Shown here: piece by piece, positions 10,077 through 18,672 of the stretch
Position numbering within the stretch: the stretch's first letter is position 1
Layout: the number at the start of each line of letters is the position of its first letter
NCBI RefSeq assembly: GCF_039941015.1
Contig: NZ_JBDVFI010000049.1
Direction: 5' to 3' (one strand)
DNA length: 64,000 nucleotides
From: Sedimentitalea sp039941015
Lineage (GTDB): Bacteria; Pseudomonadota; Alphaproteobacteria; Rhodobacterales; Rhodobacteraceae
Translations under genes and position numbers: made by a program
The notes under the pieces: generated by a model
Databases searched by the model: none
What the model was told of the DNA's origin: nothing
Seen by the model: only the letters and a program-made list of their open reading frames with translations

Positions 10077-10727
10077 ATGAAACGTTTGCTGGCCATCCTG
10101 CTGTGTACCACACCTTTTCCCGCGCTGGCGCATCCCCATATCTTTGTTGATACGGGGGTGGAGATCACCATGGACGAGGCAGGCGCGCTGTCACACGTAA
10201 AAATCACGTGGACCTATGACGAATATTATTCGTTGCTCATCACCGAAGACCTGAAGATTGATCAGGATTTCGACGGTGTGCTGACCGACGAAGACAACGC
10301 CCTTTTGACCGGATTCGACATGAACTGGACTCCCGGGTTCAACGGCGATCTGGTGGCGCTGCTTGATGACGCCCCGCTCGAACTGTCCGGGCCGCAAGTG
10401 CCGACCGCGATCCTTCGCAATGGACGCATCACCACGACCCACGTCCGACAGGTCAAGGGTACGCCAAGCCTCGCCGGGCACGTCCTGTCATTGCTTGCAT
10501 ATGATGAAACCTATTACACCGCATATGATGTGACGCTGCCTGTAAAGATCGAGCCGGCATCGACCTGCACGCTGGACAAGATCGCCCCTGACATTGATGG
10601 CGAGTTGGAGCAGATGCGGCAAATGCTGTTGACGATCAACGCCGATGCAGATCTCGAGGAAAATGAAATCCCCCTGATCGGCGGCAGGTTTGCAACCGAG
10701 ATTCGCGTGTCATGTCCCGCTTCCTGA
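10077..10727 (+). CDS. DUF1007 family periplasmic protein
   Basis: A 216-residue exported protein with a short signal (MKRLLAILLCTTPFPALA) and then HPHIFVDTGVEI, the hallmark start of DUF1007 proteins. These are often encoded with nickel/cobalt or zinc transporters; a metal-binding or delivery role is suspected but unproven. The mature N-terminal HPHIF could bind metal. It overlaps the downstream NicO-type transporter gene by 16 bases, so the two are co-expressed. Confidence 0.82.
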   Translation: MKRLLAILLCTTPFPALAHPHIFVDTGVEITMDEAGALSHVKITWTYDEYYSLLITEDLKIDQDFDGVLTDEDNALLTGFDMNWTPGFNGDLVALLDDAPLELSGPQVPTAILRNGRITTTHVRQVKGTPSLAGHVLSLLAYDETYYTAYDVTLPVKIEPASTCTLDKIAPDIDGELEQMRQMLLTINADADLEENEIPLIGGRFATEIRVSCPAS

Positions 10728-11629
10728 TCATTCCGGTCCTGTTGGCGCTGGCCTACGCCCTGTGGCTTTGGGTCGGCGGCGGCTTTGATCAGATCGCAGC
10801 AATGGCTGCGGCGGAGCAGCGTGATTTCCAGAACCAGATTGCCCGAACCCTGCGCGATCTGCGTGGCGGCGGCGAAGGGTCTCTGATCGTGCTGCTAACG
10901 GCCTGTTTCGCCTACGGCTTTTTTCACGCTGTCGGACCGGGACATGGCAAGGTGCTGCTCGGAGGCTACGGGCTGGGCCGCAAAGTCGCGGCTCTACGAT
11001 TGGCCGCTATCGGGCTTGCCGCCTCGCTGGGACAGGCGGTGACTGCAGTTGTGTTGGTTTACGCTGGTGTGTTGCTGTTATCGCTCGGCCGGGAACAGAT
11101 GGTCGGCCTGACCGAGGATTTCATGGCACCGGTCTCTTATGGGGCGATCGCGCTGATTGGCGGATGGCTGATCCTGCGCGGTGTTCGCCATGTCCGGACC
11201 TCTACCGTGGATCATAATCACGATCATGACCATCATCACGACCACGATCACGACGGCGCATGCAGCTCTTGTGGACATCGACACGGCCCAACGCCCGAAG
11301 AAGTCGCTGGCGCCCGGTCAATTACCGAAGTGCTGGCATTGATCGGCAGTATCGCGATCCGCCCCTGCACCGGTGCGCTCTTTGTGTTGATCATCACCTG
11401 GCAGATGGGGATTCCACTGGCGGGAATCGCCGGAGCCTTTGCCATGGCGCTTGGCACCGCAACCATAACGATTGCTGTTGGGCTGGGTGCCGTCGGAATG
11501 CGCGGTGGGTTGGTCGCGTCGCTGGCAAACGGCGGGCTGGCCGCACGATTGCTGCCTGCTGTCGAGATCTTCGCCGGTCTGGTGATCGCGCTAATTGCCG
11601 GAGGGTTGCTCCTGCGTTCCATTGGGTGA
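10712..11629 (+). CDS. Nickel/cobalt transporter, NicO/RcnA family
   Basis: A 305-residue inner-membrane protein with about six transmembrane segments and the family motif FAYGFFHAVGPGHGKVLLGGY near residue 70. Between segments lies a histidine/aspartate-rich loop (DHNHDHDHHHDHDHD) followed by CSSC and GHRH, about ten histidines in all, which should bind divalent metal. The second half has IGSIAIRPCTGALFVL, also conserved. RcnA members export Ni/Co and other NicO members import them; sequence alone does not decide. The DUF1007 partner and a cobalt nitrile hydratase about 3 kb upstream give a possible metal context. Confidence 0.85.
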   Translation: MSRFLIIPVLLALAYALWLWVGGGFDQIAAMAAAEQRDFQNQIARTLRDLRGGGEGSLIVLLTACFAYGFFHAVGPGHGKVLLGGYGLGRKVAALRLAAIGLAASLGQAVTAVVLVYAGVLLLSLGREQMVGLTEDFMAPVSYGAIALIGGWLILRGVRHVRTSTVDHNHDHDHHHDHDHDGACSSCGHRHGPTPEEVAGARSITEVLALIGSIAIRPCTGALFVLIITWQMGIPLAGIAGAFAMALGTATITIAVGLGAVGMRGGLVASLANGGLAARLLPAVEIFAGLVIALIAGGLLLRSIG

Positions 11630-11709
11630 CCATCCCCGTCGTTTCCCGTATTGCATGTACCGGCAAACCGGGCGAATTTCAGCGCGATGCAAGCGCAAGG
11701 GAGCCGGCA

Positions 11710-12003
11710 ATGGCCAAAGGGTACTGGATTGCCCATGTCGACGTGGACGACATGGAAACCTACAAAACATACGTCACTGTAAATGCTGCTCCGTTCGCTG
11801 AGTTTGGGGCCCGGTTTTTGGTGCGCGGCGGTCAACGCGAAGTGCGCGAAGGCACAGCCCGAAAACGCACTGTGGTGATTGAATTTGACAGTTATGAAAA
11901 CGCTCTGGCCTGTTACGAAAGTCCCGCCTATCAGGCCGCCAAAGATATTCGCGATCCGGTCTCGACTGGCGATCTTGTCGTCATCGAAGGCTATGACGGA
12001 TAG
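11710..12003 (+). CDS. DUF1330 domain protein
   Basis: A 97-residue ferredoxin-like small protein. It starts MAKGYWIAHVDVDDMETYKT and contains FLVRGGQREVREG, VVIEFDSYENALACYESPAY and the C-terminal VVIEGYD, all typical of DUF1330. The biochemical role is unknown; the fold resembles small dimeric alpha-beta barrel proteins. An upstream in-frame extension reaches 11260 through the transporter gene, but GGGAG eight bases before the ATG at 11710 and the conserved start settle it. Confidence 0.85.
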   Translation: MAKGYWIAHVDVDDMETYKTYVTVNAAPFAEFGARFLVRGGQREVREGTARKRTVVIEFDSYENALACYESPAYQAAKDIRDPVSTGDLVVIEGYDG

Positions 12004-12045
12004 GATTCTCTTGGCGAACCCCGCGATACCGGATAATCTTTCACA

Positions 12046-12498
12046 ATGTTGAACAAGCTATTTGCCGCGTTTCGCGCCAACAATGCCGAAGATCTTCCTG
12101 ACCCCGATGCCGAACTGGCCTTGGGGGCACTTTTGGTGCGCGTTGCCAAGTCGGATCAGAACTATCAGGTCGAGGAAATCAGCCTGATTGACCGGATTCT
12201 GGCCCGGCTCTTTCAACATAACGCGATCGAGGCGGCGAAAATTCGCGCAACCTGCGAGAAACTGCATGCGGCAGCCCCCGAGACCGACACGTTTGCCAAA
12301 CTGATCCGCGAAACCACCGGGTTGAAAGAACGTCTGGCCGCGCTGGATGCGCTCTGGGAAGTGGTTCTGGCTGATGGCAACCCCAAGGAAGACGAACTGC
12401 GCGTTCTGGAAAGTGCCCGCAAGGCGATGGGTCTCAGCTTTCTTGAAAGCAAGGCGGCACGCGAAAAGGTTGAACAGGGCGATCGCGCAATTTCCTGA
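12046..12498 (+). CDS. TerB family protein (first of a pair)
   Basis: A 150-residue all-helical protein of the TerB family. The motifs ALGALLVRVAKSDQNYQVEE and ALWEVVLADGNPKEDELRVL match the acidic, metal-binding helical repeats of TerB. It is cytoplasmic with no signal peptide. Single TerB-domain proteins of this size are common in Rhodobacteraceae away from tellurite operons, and their role is unknown. A paralogue starts 54 bases downstream on the same strand. Confidence 0.82.
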   Translation: MLNKLFAAFRANNAEDLPDPDAELALGALLVRVAKSDQNYQVEEISLIDRILARLFQHNAIEAAKIRATCEKLHAAAPETDTFAKLIRETTGLKERLAALDALWEVVLADGNPKEDELRVLESARKAMGLSFLESKAAREKVEQGDRAIS

Positions 12499-12552
12499 CC
12501 GTCCCGGTAATCTCGGGTTTGCGTTCCCGTGACCTTTGCCTATATCTGAGCC

Positions 12553-12990
12553 ATGTTTGGTGATTTCCTGAAACGGCTGACACAGCCGGAACCCGAGCCG
12601 CTCGCCCATACGGACGCCCGGCTGGCCTTGACCGCCCTATTGGTTCGCGTCGCACGCTCAGATAACGACTATTCGGGTGCAGAGATTGCCCGGATCGACC
12701 GCATTACTGCGGATCGCTATGGCTTATCCCCGTTTGAAGCCACACAACTTCGCGGACAGGCCGAAACGCTCGAATCCGAGGCACCCGATACCGTCCGCTT
12801 CACCCGCGCGATCAAGGACGCGGTGCCTTACGAGGATCGTCGCTCGGTTGTTCAATCGCTGTGGACCGTCGTGCTGGCCGATGGCGAACGCGCCCAGGAA
12901 GAGGATGCAGTGCTGCGGCTGGTCGCAAACCTGCTGGGAGTTAGCGACGTCGACAGCGCGATGGCACGACAACACGCCGAAAAGTCATGA
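12553..12990 (+). CDS. TerB family protein (second of a pair)
   Basis: A 145-residue paralogue of the preceding gene. It shares the start (MFGDFLKRLTQ with MLNKLFAAFRA), ALTALLVRVARSDNDYSGAE, and SLWTVVLADGERAQEEDAVL at equivalent positions, so the pair arose by tandem duplication. The role is unknown. Its stop overlaps the next start by 4 bases (ATGA), so it is translationally coupled to the PhnD-like protein. Confidence 0.82.
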   Translation: MFGDFLKRLTQPEPEPLAHTDARLALTALLVRVARSDNDYSGAEIARIDRITADRYGLSPFEATQLRGQAETLESEAPDTVRFTRAIKDAVPYEDRRSVVQSLWTVVLADGERAQEEDAVLRLVANLLGVSDVDSAMARQHAEKS

Positions 12991-13721
12991 TTGCATCGCT
13001 GGGCATGTATGACATGCCCGCGGTTCAAACAGCAAATGACCGGTTCTGGGCGCGGATCCATGCGCATCTGGGATATGGTCCTTCACGGCTGACCCGAGAC
13101 ATCGACCCTTGGGTACTGTGGCAGTCGCCGGAACTGCTGCTCGCACAAACCTGCGGCATGCCCTATCGAACACGCTTGCACGAGACTGTCGCCTTGGTTG
13201 GAACGCCGGACTACGGTATGGTCGGATGTCCGCCGGGGCATTACAATTCCGTTCTTGTGGTGCGCGCGGATGCACCCGGCGATCGTCTGCATGATTTTTC
13301 AGGTGGCCGCTTTGCCTATAACGAAGCGATGTCGCAATCGGGCTGGGCGGCGCCAATGACGTATCTGAATGCCTTGGGCGTCGCGTTTGCTGAACATATC
13401 AAAACTGGCGCACATGCCGCCTCGGCCAAGGCGGTTGCCGATGACGTGGCAGACATGGCTGGTCTTGACGTGGTGACATGGACCCTGCTGCAGGACCACG
13501 ACCCGGTTGCAAAGCGGCTGAAGGTCATCGCCACAACCACACCAACCCCCGGCCTGCCCCTGATCACCGCGCAGGGTCGCGACACCGCGTCTATCGCCGC
13601 CGCCGTCCGCAGAGCCATTGTTGAATTGGCACCCGATGACCGTGCAGCGCTGCACATCAAAGGGTTGATCGACATCCCGACGCACACCTATCTGACGGTT
13701 CCAAACCCGCCTTCGCCCTGA
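12987..13721 (+). CDS. PhnD-like periplasmic-binding-fold protein
   Basis: A 244-residue protein of the phosphate/phosphonate-binding (PhnD-like, SBP_bac type) family. The motifs WVLWQSPELLLAQTCGMPYR, YNSVLVVRADAPG, GGRFAYNEAMSQSGW and AVADDVADMAGLDVVTWTLL follow the family order. It lacks an obvious signal peptide (MIASLGMYDMPAVQTANDRF), so it may act in the cytoplasm rather than as a transporter receptor. No phosphonate permease or ATPase is nearby. The ligand is unknown. Confidence 0.78.
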   Translation: MIASLGMYDMPAVQTANDRFWARIHAHLGYGPSRLTRDIDPWVLWQSPELLLAQTCGMPYRTRLHETVALVGTPDYGMVGCPPGHYNSVLVVRADAPGDRLHDFSGGRFAYNEAMSQSGWAAPMTYLNALGVAFAEHIKTGAHAASAKAVADDVADMAGLDVVTWTLLQDHDPVAKRLKVIATTTPTPGLPLITAQGRDTASIAAAVRRAIVELAPDDRAALHIKGLIDIPTHTYLTVPNPPSP

Positions 13722-13776
13722 TTAAAAAACAGGTTCCCCGCCGTCACTTCCACAGGTTCGGCGGTGATTTTGCCGC

Positions 13777-13797
13777 ATTGCGCATTGCATTGCGCAA
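13777..13797. promoter_or_regulatory. Direct repeats ATTGCGCA upstream of the ABC operon
   Basis: ATTGCGCA occurs at 13777-13784 and 13789-13796, 12 bases start to start, and the second copy lies in the perfect palindrome TTGCGCAA (13790-13797). It is 52 bases before the GTG of the ATPase gene, where an operator for the import operon would be expected. The binding protein is unknown. Confidence 0.4.
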
Positions 13798-13848
13798 AAA
13801 ATTCATTCCTATTGATGCACTAACACCGTACCCAACACCGGATCACAC

Positions 13849-14625
13849 GTGCAAGACACCCCATCTGTCATCGAGATCAACAACCTGCACAAAAGCTATG
13901 GCGAGCTCGAAGTGCTCAAGGGCGTTGATATCAATGCCCGACGCGGCGATGTCGTATCGTTGATCGGGTCATCGGGGTCCGGGAAATCAACCCTGCTGCG
14001 CTGCGCCAACCTGCTGGAAGACAGCCAACAAGGCGATATCCTGTTCAAGGGCGAGCCGGTCCTTTGGAAAGGCAACGCCCATCATCGCCGCCCTGCGGAC
14101 CAAAAGCAGGTCATCCGCATCCGCACCAACCTGTCAATGGTGTTTCAGCAGTTCAACCTGTGGTCCCACATGTCGATCTTGCAGAACGTGATGGAAGCGC
14201 CCGTCACCGTTTTGGGACGTGCCAAGGGCGAGGTCGAAGAGGCCGCGCGCGGATATCTGCAAAAAGTGGGCATCGGCGACAAATGTGATGTCTATCCGGC
14301 GCAACTGTCAGGTGGTCAGCAACAGCGCGCCGCCATCGCCCGTGCCCTGTGCATGGAGCCCGAGGCGCTGCTGTTTGACGAACCCACCTCGGCGCTGGAC
14401 CCGGAATTGGAACAGGAAGTTGTCAAGGTCATCAAGGATTTGGCCCGCGAAGGCCGGACCATGCTGATCGTGACCCATGATATGAAGCTGGCCCATGACG
14501 TATCCGACCATGTCGTGTTTCTGCATCAGGGCCTGATCGAAGAACAAGGGCCACCGGACACGCTGTTCGGGAGCCCCAAATCGGAACGCCTGCGCGGGTT
14601 CCTGTCTGCAACCCACGCTGCGTAA
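13849..14625 (+). CDS. Polar amino-acid ABC importer, ATP-binding protein
   Basis: A 258-residue cytoplasmic ATPase of the HisP/GlnQ type. Walker A is GSSGSGKST, the Q-loop is MVFQQFNLWSHM, the signature is LSGGQQQR, Walker B is ALLFDEPTSALDPEL, and the switch His is in IVTHDM. It should energise uptake by the two permeases at 15439 and 16323, with the binding protein at 14652. The start codon is GTG with only a weak ribosome site. Close resemblance to HisP suggests a cationic or related amino-acid substrate. Confidence 0.95.
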   Translation: MQDTPSVIEINNLHKSYGELEVLKGVDINARRGDVVSLIGSSGSGKSTLLRCANLLEDSQQGDILFKGEPVLWKGNAHHRRPADQKQVIRIRTNLSMVFQQFNLWSHMSILQNVMEAPVTVLGRAKGEVEEAARGYLQKVGIGDKCDVYPAQLSGGQQQRAAIARALCMEPEALLFDEPTSALDPELEQEVVKVIKDLAREGRTMLIVTHDMKLAHDVSDHVVFLHQGLIEEQGPPDTLFGSPKSERLRGFLSATHAA

Positions 14626-14651
14626 ATAAAAAAACTAAGGGAGTACTCTAA

Positions 14652-15380
14652 ATGAAGAATTTGATCCTGAGCGCAGCCGTTCTCGCAGTAACCGCGGGAA
14701 TGGCAATTGCCCAAGACAAGACCATCCGCATGGGGACTGAGGGTGCCTATCCTCCGTATAACTTTATCAATGACGCTGGCGAAGTCGATGGGTTCGAGCG
14801 TGAATTGGGTGACGAGCTGTGCACGCGCGCCGAACTGACCTGTGAATGGGTCAAGAACGATTGGGATTCGATCATTCCCAACCTCGTTTCCGGCAACTAT
14901 GACACCATCATGGCCGGGATGAGCATCACCGACGAACGCGAAGAAGTGATCGACTTTACCCAGAACTATTACCCGCCCACGGCCTCTGCCTATGTCGGAG
15001 CGTCTGAGGACGTTGACGTGCTCGGTGGCGTCGTTGCCGCACAAACGGCAACCATTCAGGCCGGCCATGTCGCCGAAAGCGGCGCAACACTGGTTGAATT
15101 CGCGACACCCGAAGAAACCGTGGCCGCCGTCCGCAACGGCGAAGCCGACGCGGTCTTTGCCGACAAGGACTATCTGGTGCCTCTGGTCGAGGAATCCGGT
15201 GGTGAGCTGACGTTTGTTGGTGACGAAGTGCCTCTGGGCGGCGGAATCGGTCTTGGCCTGCGCGAGAGCGACGCAGAGCTCAAGGCAAAGTTCGATGCCG
15301 CGATCACCTCGATGAAAGAAGACGGCACGCTGAATACCATGCTGAAAAAGTGGTTCGGCGACGACACCACAACTTACTAA
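14652..15380 (+). CDS. Polar amino-acid ABC importer, substrate-binding protein
   Basis: A 242-residue periplasmic receptor with a signal peptide (cleavage near AIAQDK). GTEGAYPPYNFIND is the start typical of lysine/arginine/ornithine-binding proteins, and DWDSIIPNLVSGNYDTIMAGMS contains the conserved ligand region. The aspartate in MSITDEREE is also typical. GGGAG precedes the ATG by 7 bases. Given the ligases that follow in the cluster, the ligand could be a cationic amino acid, a polyamine or a related amine; this is inference. Confidence 0.93.
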   Translation: MKNLILSAAVLAVTAGMAIAQDKTIRMGTEGAYPPYNFINDAGEVDGFERELGDELCTRAELTCEWVKNDWDSIIPNLVSGNYDTIMAGMSITDEREEVIDFTQNYYPPTASAYVGASEDVDVLGGVVAAQTATIQAGHVAESGATLVEFATPEETVAAVRNGEADAVFADKDYLVPLVEESGGELTFVGDEVPLGGGIGLGLRESDAELKAKFDAAITSMKEDGTLNTMLKKWFGDDTTTY

Positions 15381-15389
15381 ACAGTGGCA

Positions 15390-15418
15390 ATCAGGTCCGC
15401 CATCCCGGCGGGCCTGAT
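15390..15418 (+). other. Intra-operon hairpin after the binding-protein gene
   Basis: ATCAGGTCCGCC pairs with GGCGGGCCTGAT (12 positions, one T-G wobble) around a 5-base loop, starting 9 bases after the stop codon. There is no T-tract. Such hairpins between a binding protein and its permeases commonly protect the upstream mRNA or cause partial termination, keeping the receptor in excess. Confidence 0.65.
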
Positions 15419-15438
15419 CCCCGGACCCAAAGCATCTC

Positions 15439-16323
15439 ATGTTTTCCTATTGCAGCGATCCTGAAACGCTCGGCACATTTGCCTGGTTCTCGTGCTATCT
15501 GACGACCGGCGTGCATATGTCGTTCTACGTGGCCTTCTTCAAGGTCCTGCTGCTGTTGGCGATCACAGCGCCTGTTGCGCTTGGTTTCGGTTTTCTTGGT
15601 GCAATGGCCGCAAGATCGCGGGTCGCACCACTTCGCTGGCTCGGCAAGATTTACATCGCGATCGTGCGCGGCGTTCCCGACATCGCCTTTTTCCTGTTTT
15701 TCGTGATCGCGCTGGATCAGGCTGTCGAATATCTGCGTCACAAGGTTCTGTGTCCGGATTGGCAAGAACCGATCCGGCAAGGTTCGGATTTTGTCGTCTG
15801 TCAGGCCGCCAAGATGCCGCTCGGCAACGCGCCGCAATACCTGCACGAGACCTACGGTTTTTTCCTCGCTGTATTCACCTTTGCCATCGTTTTTGGCGCC
15901 TTTGCCGCCAATGTCCTGTTCGGTGGCATGCGGGCCGTGCCCAACGCGCAACTCGAAACCGCCGAGGCCTATGGCATGACGCACCGCCAGACCTTTTGGC
16001 GGGTGCTGGTGCCGCAGATGTGGGTGTTCGCCCTGCCCGGTCTGTCAAACCTTTGGATGGTGCTAATCAAGGCGACGCCCTTGCTGTTCCTGCTCGGGAT
16101 CGAGGATATCGTTTATTGGGCGCGGGAACTGGGTGGCACCAAGACCAGCAAGTTCACCAACTATCCGCATGGGGACTGGCGCATGTGGTATTTCCTGTTC
16201 CTGCTGATCTTTTATCTCGCCTTCACCCGCGTCTCCGAAATCGTGCTGGAACGCCTGATGCAGCGCCTGACACATGGGCAGGCAACCGCCGGCGGAGAAG
16301 CACAACGAAAGGCGGCCGCCTGA
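15439..16323 (+). CDS. Polar amino-acid ABC importer, permease
   Basis: A 294-residue inner-membrane permease of the HisMQ family. It has several hydrophobic segments and the EAA loop ETAEAYGMTHRQTFWRVLVP for ATPase docking. An insertion of roughly 60 residues (EYLRHKVLCPDWQEPIRQG onward) between the first segments has cysteines at both ends and is longer than in HisQ. It overlaps the second permease start by one base. Confidence 0.9.
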   Translation: MFSYCSDPETLGTFAWFSCYLTTGVHMSFYVAFFKVLLLLAITAPVALGFGFLGAMAARSRVAPLRWLGKIYIAIVRGVPDIAFFLFFVIALDQAVEYLRHKVLCPDWQEPIRQGSDFVVCQAAKMPLGNAPQYLHETYGFFLAVFTFAIVFGAFAANVLFGGMRAVPNAQLETAEAYGMTHRQTFWRVLVPQMWVFALPGLSNLWMVLIKATPLLFLLGIEDIVYWARELGGTKTSKFTNYPHGDWRMWYFLFLLIFYLAFTRVSEIVLERLMQRLTHGQATAGGEAQRKAAA

Positions 16324-17132
16324 TGTCGAGCTGTCTACAAACCATCCACGACTATGGCCTGCGCTCGATCGGCATTGGCGAGCGCCTCCTGCCGCGCGAA
16401 GGCTTTACCCTGTGCGAACAAGCCACCCTGATCGGGTCGGGGATGATCTGGAATGTCTATTTCGGCGTCATGGCCCTGACCATCGGGTTCTTTCTGGCCA
16501 CAGGGCTGGCCGTCGCCAAAGGGTCGCAAAATCGCTGGGTCCGCAAACCGGCGGAATGGTTCATCTTTGTGTTCCGTGGTTCGCCGTTGTTCATTCAGTT
16601 CTTCTTTGCCTACTTCCTGTTTCTCAGTCTCAAGAGCGCCAACCCTGCCTTTGGTGCCTTTACCGCTGCGTGGCTGGGGGCGCTGATCGTTCTGTTCCTG
16701 AACACGGCGGCTTATACCGGCGAGATTTTCTATGGTGCGCTGCGCTCGATTCCCAAAGGCGACACCGAAGCCGCCGACGCCTATGGCATGACCGGGTGGC
16801 CACGTTTCCGGCGAATTGTCTGGCCGACAATGCTCCGGCTGGCATGGCCCGCCTATACCAACGAGGCTATCTTTCTGTTTCACGCGACGACACTGGTGTT
16901 CTTTTCCGGATTTCCCGCGTGGCAGCAACGCGGCGACGCGCTCTATTACGCGAGCTATTTCGCGGACAAGACGTTCAACCCGTTCGTGCCCTACCCCATC
17001 CTTGCCGGATATTTCATTCTAGTGACGCTGGTCATCGTGTCGGTGTTCGGGCTCATCGGCAAACGTCTCAATCGGCATCTGCCGGCAGAACGCCGTGCCC
17101 GCCCGCCGATGCGGCTGACCCTGATCCGCTAA
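16323..17132 (+). CDS. Polar amino-acid ABC importer, second permease
   Basis: A 269-residue permease partner. The motifs WFIFVFRGSPLFIQFFFAYF and the EAA loop DTEAADAYGMTGWPRFRRIVWP are conserved. The frame opens far upstream, but the ATG at 16323 directly follows the first permease's stop (TGATG), giving a normal length. The N-terminal 38 residues, MSSCLQTIHDYGLRSIGIG onward, are soluble. The operon appears to end here, about 75 bases before the palindromic operator of the next unit. Confidence 0.9.
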   Translation: MSSCLQTIHDYGLRSIGIGERLLPREGFTLCEQATLIGSGMIWNVYFGVMALTIGFFLATGLAVAKGSQNRWVRKPAEWFIFVFRGSPLFIQFFFAYFLFLSLKSANPAFGAFTAAWLGALIVLFLNTAAYTGEIFYGALRSIPKGDTEAADAYGMTGWPRFRRIVWPTMLRLAWPAYTNEAIFLFHATTLVFFSGFPAWQQRGDALYYASYFADKTFNPFVPYPILAGYFILVTLVIVSVFGLIGKRLNRHLPAERRARPPMRLTLIR

Positions 17133-17205
17133 TCCTGCCTGCTCACGACGTAGGAAATGCCCTAAAACTGCCCGGGTGGCATGGCTGTTCATTGGGCTGG
17201 CGAAT

Positions 17206-17219
17206 AATTTGATCAAATT
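17206..17219. promoter_or_regulatory. Operator-like palindrome AATTTGATCAAATT, copy 1
   Basis: A perfect 14-bp palindrome 72 bases before the first glutamine-synthetase-like gene. The identical sequence occurs at 18648-18661 before the amidotransferase gene. Its symmetry, AT-richness in a GC-rich setting, and repetition before two genes of one pathway argue for a repressor site. The regulator is not encoded next to it. Confidence 0.7.
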
Positions 17220-17291
17220 TACATGACAGATCAAAATCCATCGGATAGACCGTAGGGCAGACAATGCCAGTATCCACTCAGGACATTCATC

Positions 17292-18611
17292 ATGGACCTT
17301 CGCGCCTTTCCGACGTTTCGCATCGCCGCCTGTGATCTGAACGGGCAGATGCGCGGCAAGCGTGTTCCCGCATCCTTCGCCTCCAAGCTTGATACAGGTG
17401 CTGTGCGGATGCCGTTCTCAACGCTCAACGTCGATCTCTGGGGAGCGGATATCGAAGACAGCCCGCTGGTGTTTGAAAGTGGCGACGCCGACGGGATCAT
17501 GCGTCCGACCGAACGCGGCCCGGTACCGATGCCCTGGCTTGCCAAGCCCTCGGCACTGGTTCCGATGTCGATGTTCACCGAACGCGGCGCGCCGTTTTCA
17601 GGTGATCCGCGCCACGCACTGATTTCGGTTCTGGATCGCTATGCCGCGCGCGACTGGCGTGTGTTGGCAGCCACCGAAATGGAATTCACGCTGGTGGATG
17701 ACAGCGGCATGGCCCCGACAGCCCCGTTGAACCCGGTGACCGGTCGTCCGCTGCATGGTGAGGCGATCCTGTCGCTTGCACAAATGGATGCCTTTGATGA
17801 CTTTTTCACCGACCTGTATGACGGTTGCGAGGCGATGGGAATTCCGGCGCAAACCGCCATTTCCGAGAGCGGCATGGGCCAGTTCGAGATCAACCTGAAC
17901 CATCAGGATGCGCTGCGGGCAGCAGATGATGCGTGGCTTTTCAAGGCTTTGGTGCGTGGGATTGCCCGTCAACACGGGTTCGCGGCGACATTCATGGCCA
18001 AACCCTATGCCGACGATGCCGGTAATGGGATGCATGTGCATTTCTCGGTTCTGGATTCCGAAGGCAACAACATCTTCAACAATGGCAATGCCAAGGGAAG
18101 CGACCTGTTGTTGTCCGCCGTCGCCGGCTGTATCGCCGCGATGCCCCCCAGCACGCTGATCTTTGCGCCGCATGGCAATTCATATGACCGGCTTGTACCG
18201 GGGGCTCATGCTCCGACAAACGCGGCCTGGGCCTATGAAAATCGCACGGCCGCGATCCGCATCCCCGGTGGCCCGCCCGCCGCGCGGCGGATCGAGCATC
18301 GCGTCGCTGGTGGTGACATCAATCCTTACCTTGTGCTTGGGGTTATCCTTGGCGCTGCCCTCATCGGCATCGAAGACGCGATGACCCCGCCGCCCCCGGT
18401 CACCGGCAATGCCTACGAGGTCGAAGGCTTGCCGCGCCTTGCGCCAAACTGGGACGCCGCAATCGACACGTTTGAAAGCGATCCATTGATCGCCCGTATC
18501 TTTTCTCCGCAGATGATCCGCAACCTCGTGATGACCAAGAGACAAGAGCAAGAGGTCTTTTCCCGGCGCGCGCCCGAAACTCACTGGCTCAGCTATCTCG
18601 AGTCTGTCTGA
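17292..18611 (+). CDS. Glutamine synthetase family ligase (gamma-glutamylamine synthetase-like), first copy
   Basis: A 439-residue member of the glutamine synthetase family, closest in layout to PuuA, which couples glutamate to an amine using ATP. Metal and substrate motifs are present: ATEMEFTLV, ISESGMGQFEINLNH, GNGMHVHFSV, and RIPGGPPAARRIEHRVAGGD. There is no adenylylation loop of the GlnA kind near the C terminus. Together with the amidotransferase, second ligase and oxidase downstream it suggests a gamma-glutamyl route for amine breakdown. The amine substrate is not determined. Confidence 0.88.
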   Translation: MDLRAFPTFRIAACDLNGQMRGKRVPASFASKLDTGAVRMPFSTLNVDLWGADIEDSPLVFESGDADGIMRPTERGPVPMPWLAKPSALVPMSMFTERGAPFSGDPRHALISVLDRYAARDWRVLAATEMEFTLVDDSGMAPTAPLNPVTGRPLHGEAILSLAQMDAFDDFFTDLYDGCEAMGIPAQTAISESGMGQFEINLNHQDALRAADDAWLFKALVRGIARQHGFAATFMAKPYADDAGNGMHVHFSVLDSEGNNIFNNGNAKGSDLLLSAVAGCIAAMPPSTLIFAPHGNSYDRLVPGAHAPTNAAWAYENRTAAIRIPGGPPAARRIEHRVAGGDINPYLVLGVILGAALIGIEDAMTPPPPVTGNAYEVEGLPRLAPNWDAAIDTFESDPLIARIFSPQMIRNLVMTKRQEQEVFSRRAPETHWLSYLESV

Positions 18612-18647
18612 GTACTCTTGCCGCCGCATCACGCTGCTGCTATCCTG

Positions 18648-18661
18648 AATTTGATCAAATT
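18648..18661. promoter_or_regulatory. Operator-like palindrome AATTTGATCAAATT, copy 2
   Basis: Identical to the palindrome at 17206-17219. It ends 11 bases before the ATG of the amidotransferase gene, where a bound protein would block transcription or sit over the ribosome-binding region. Its presence indicates that the amidotransferase-ligase-oxidase genes have their own control point. Confidence 0.7.
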
Positions 18662-18672
18662 TCTGGTGAAAC

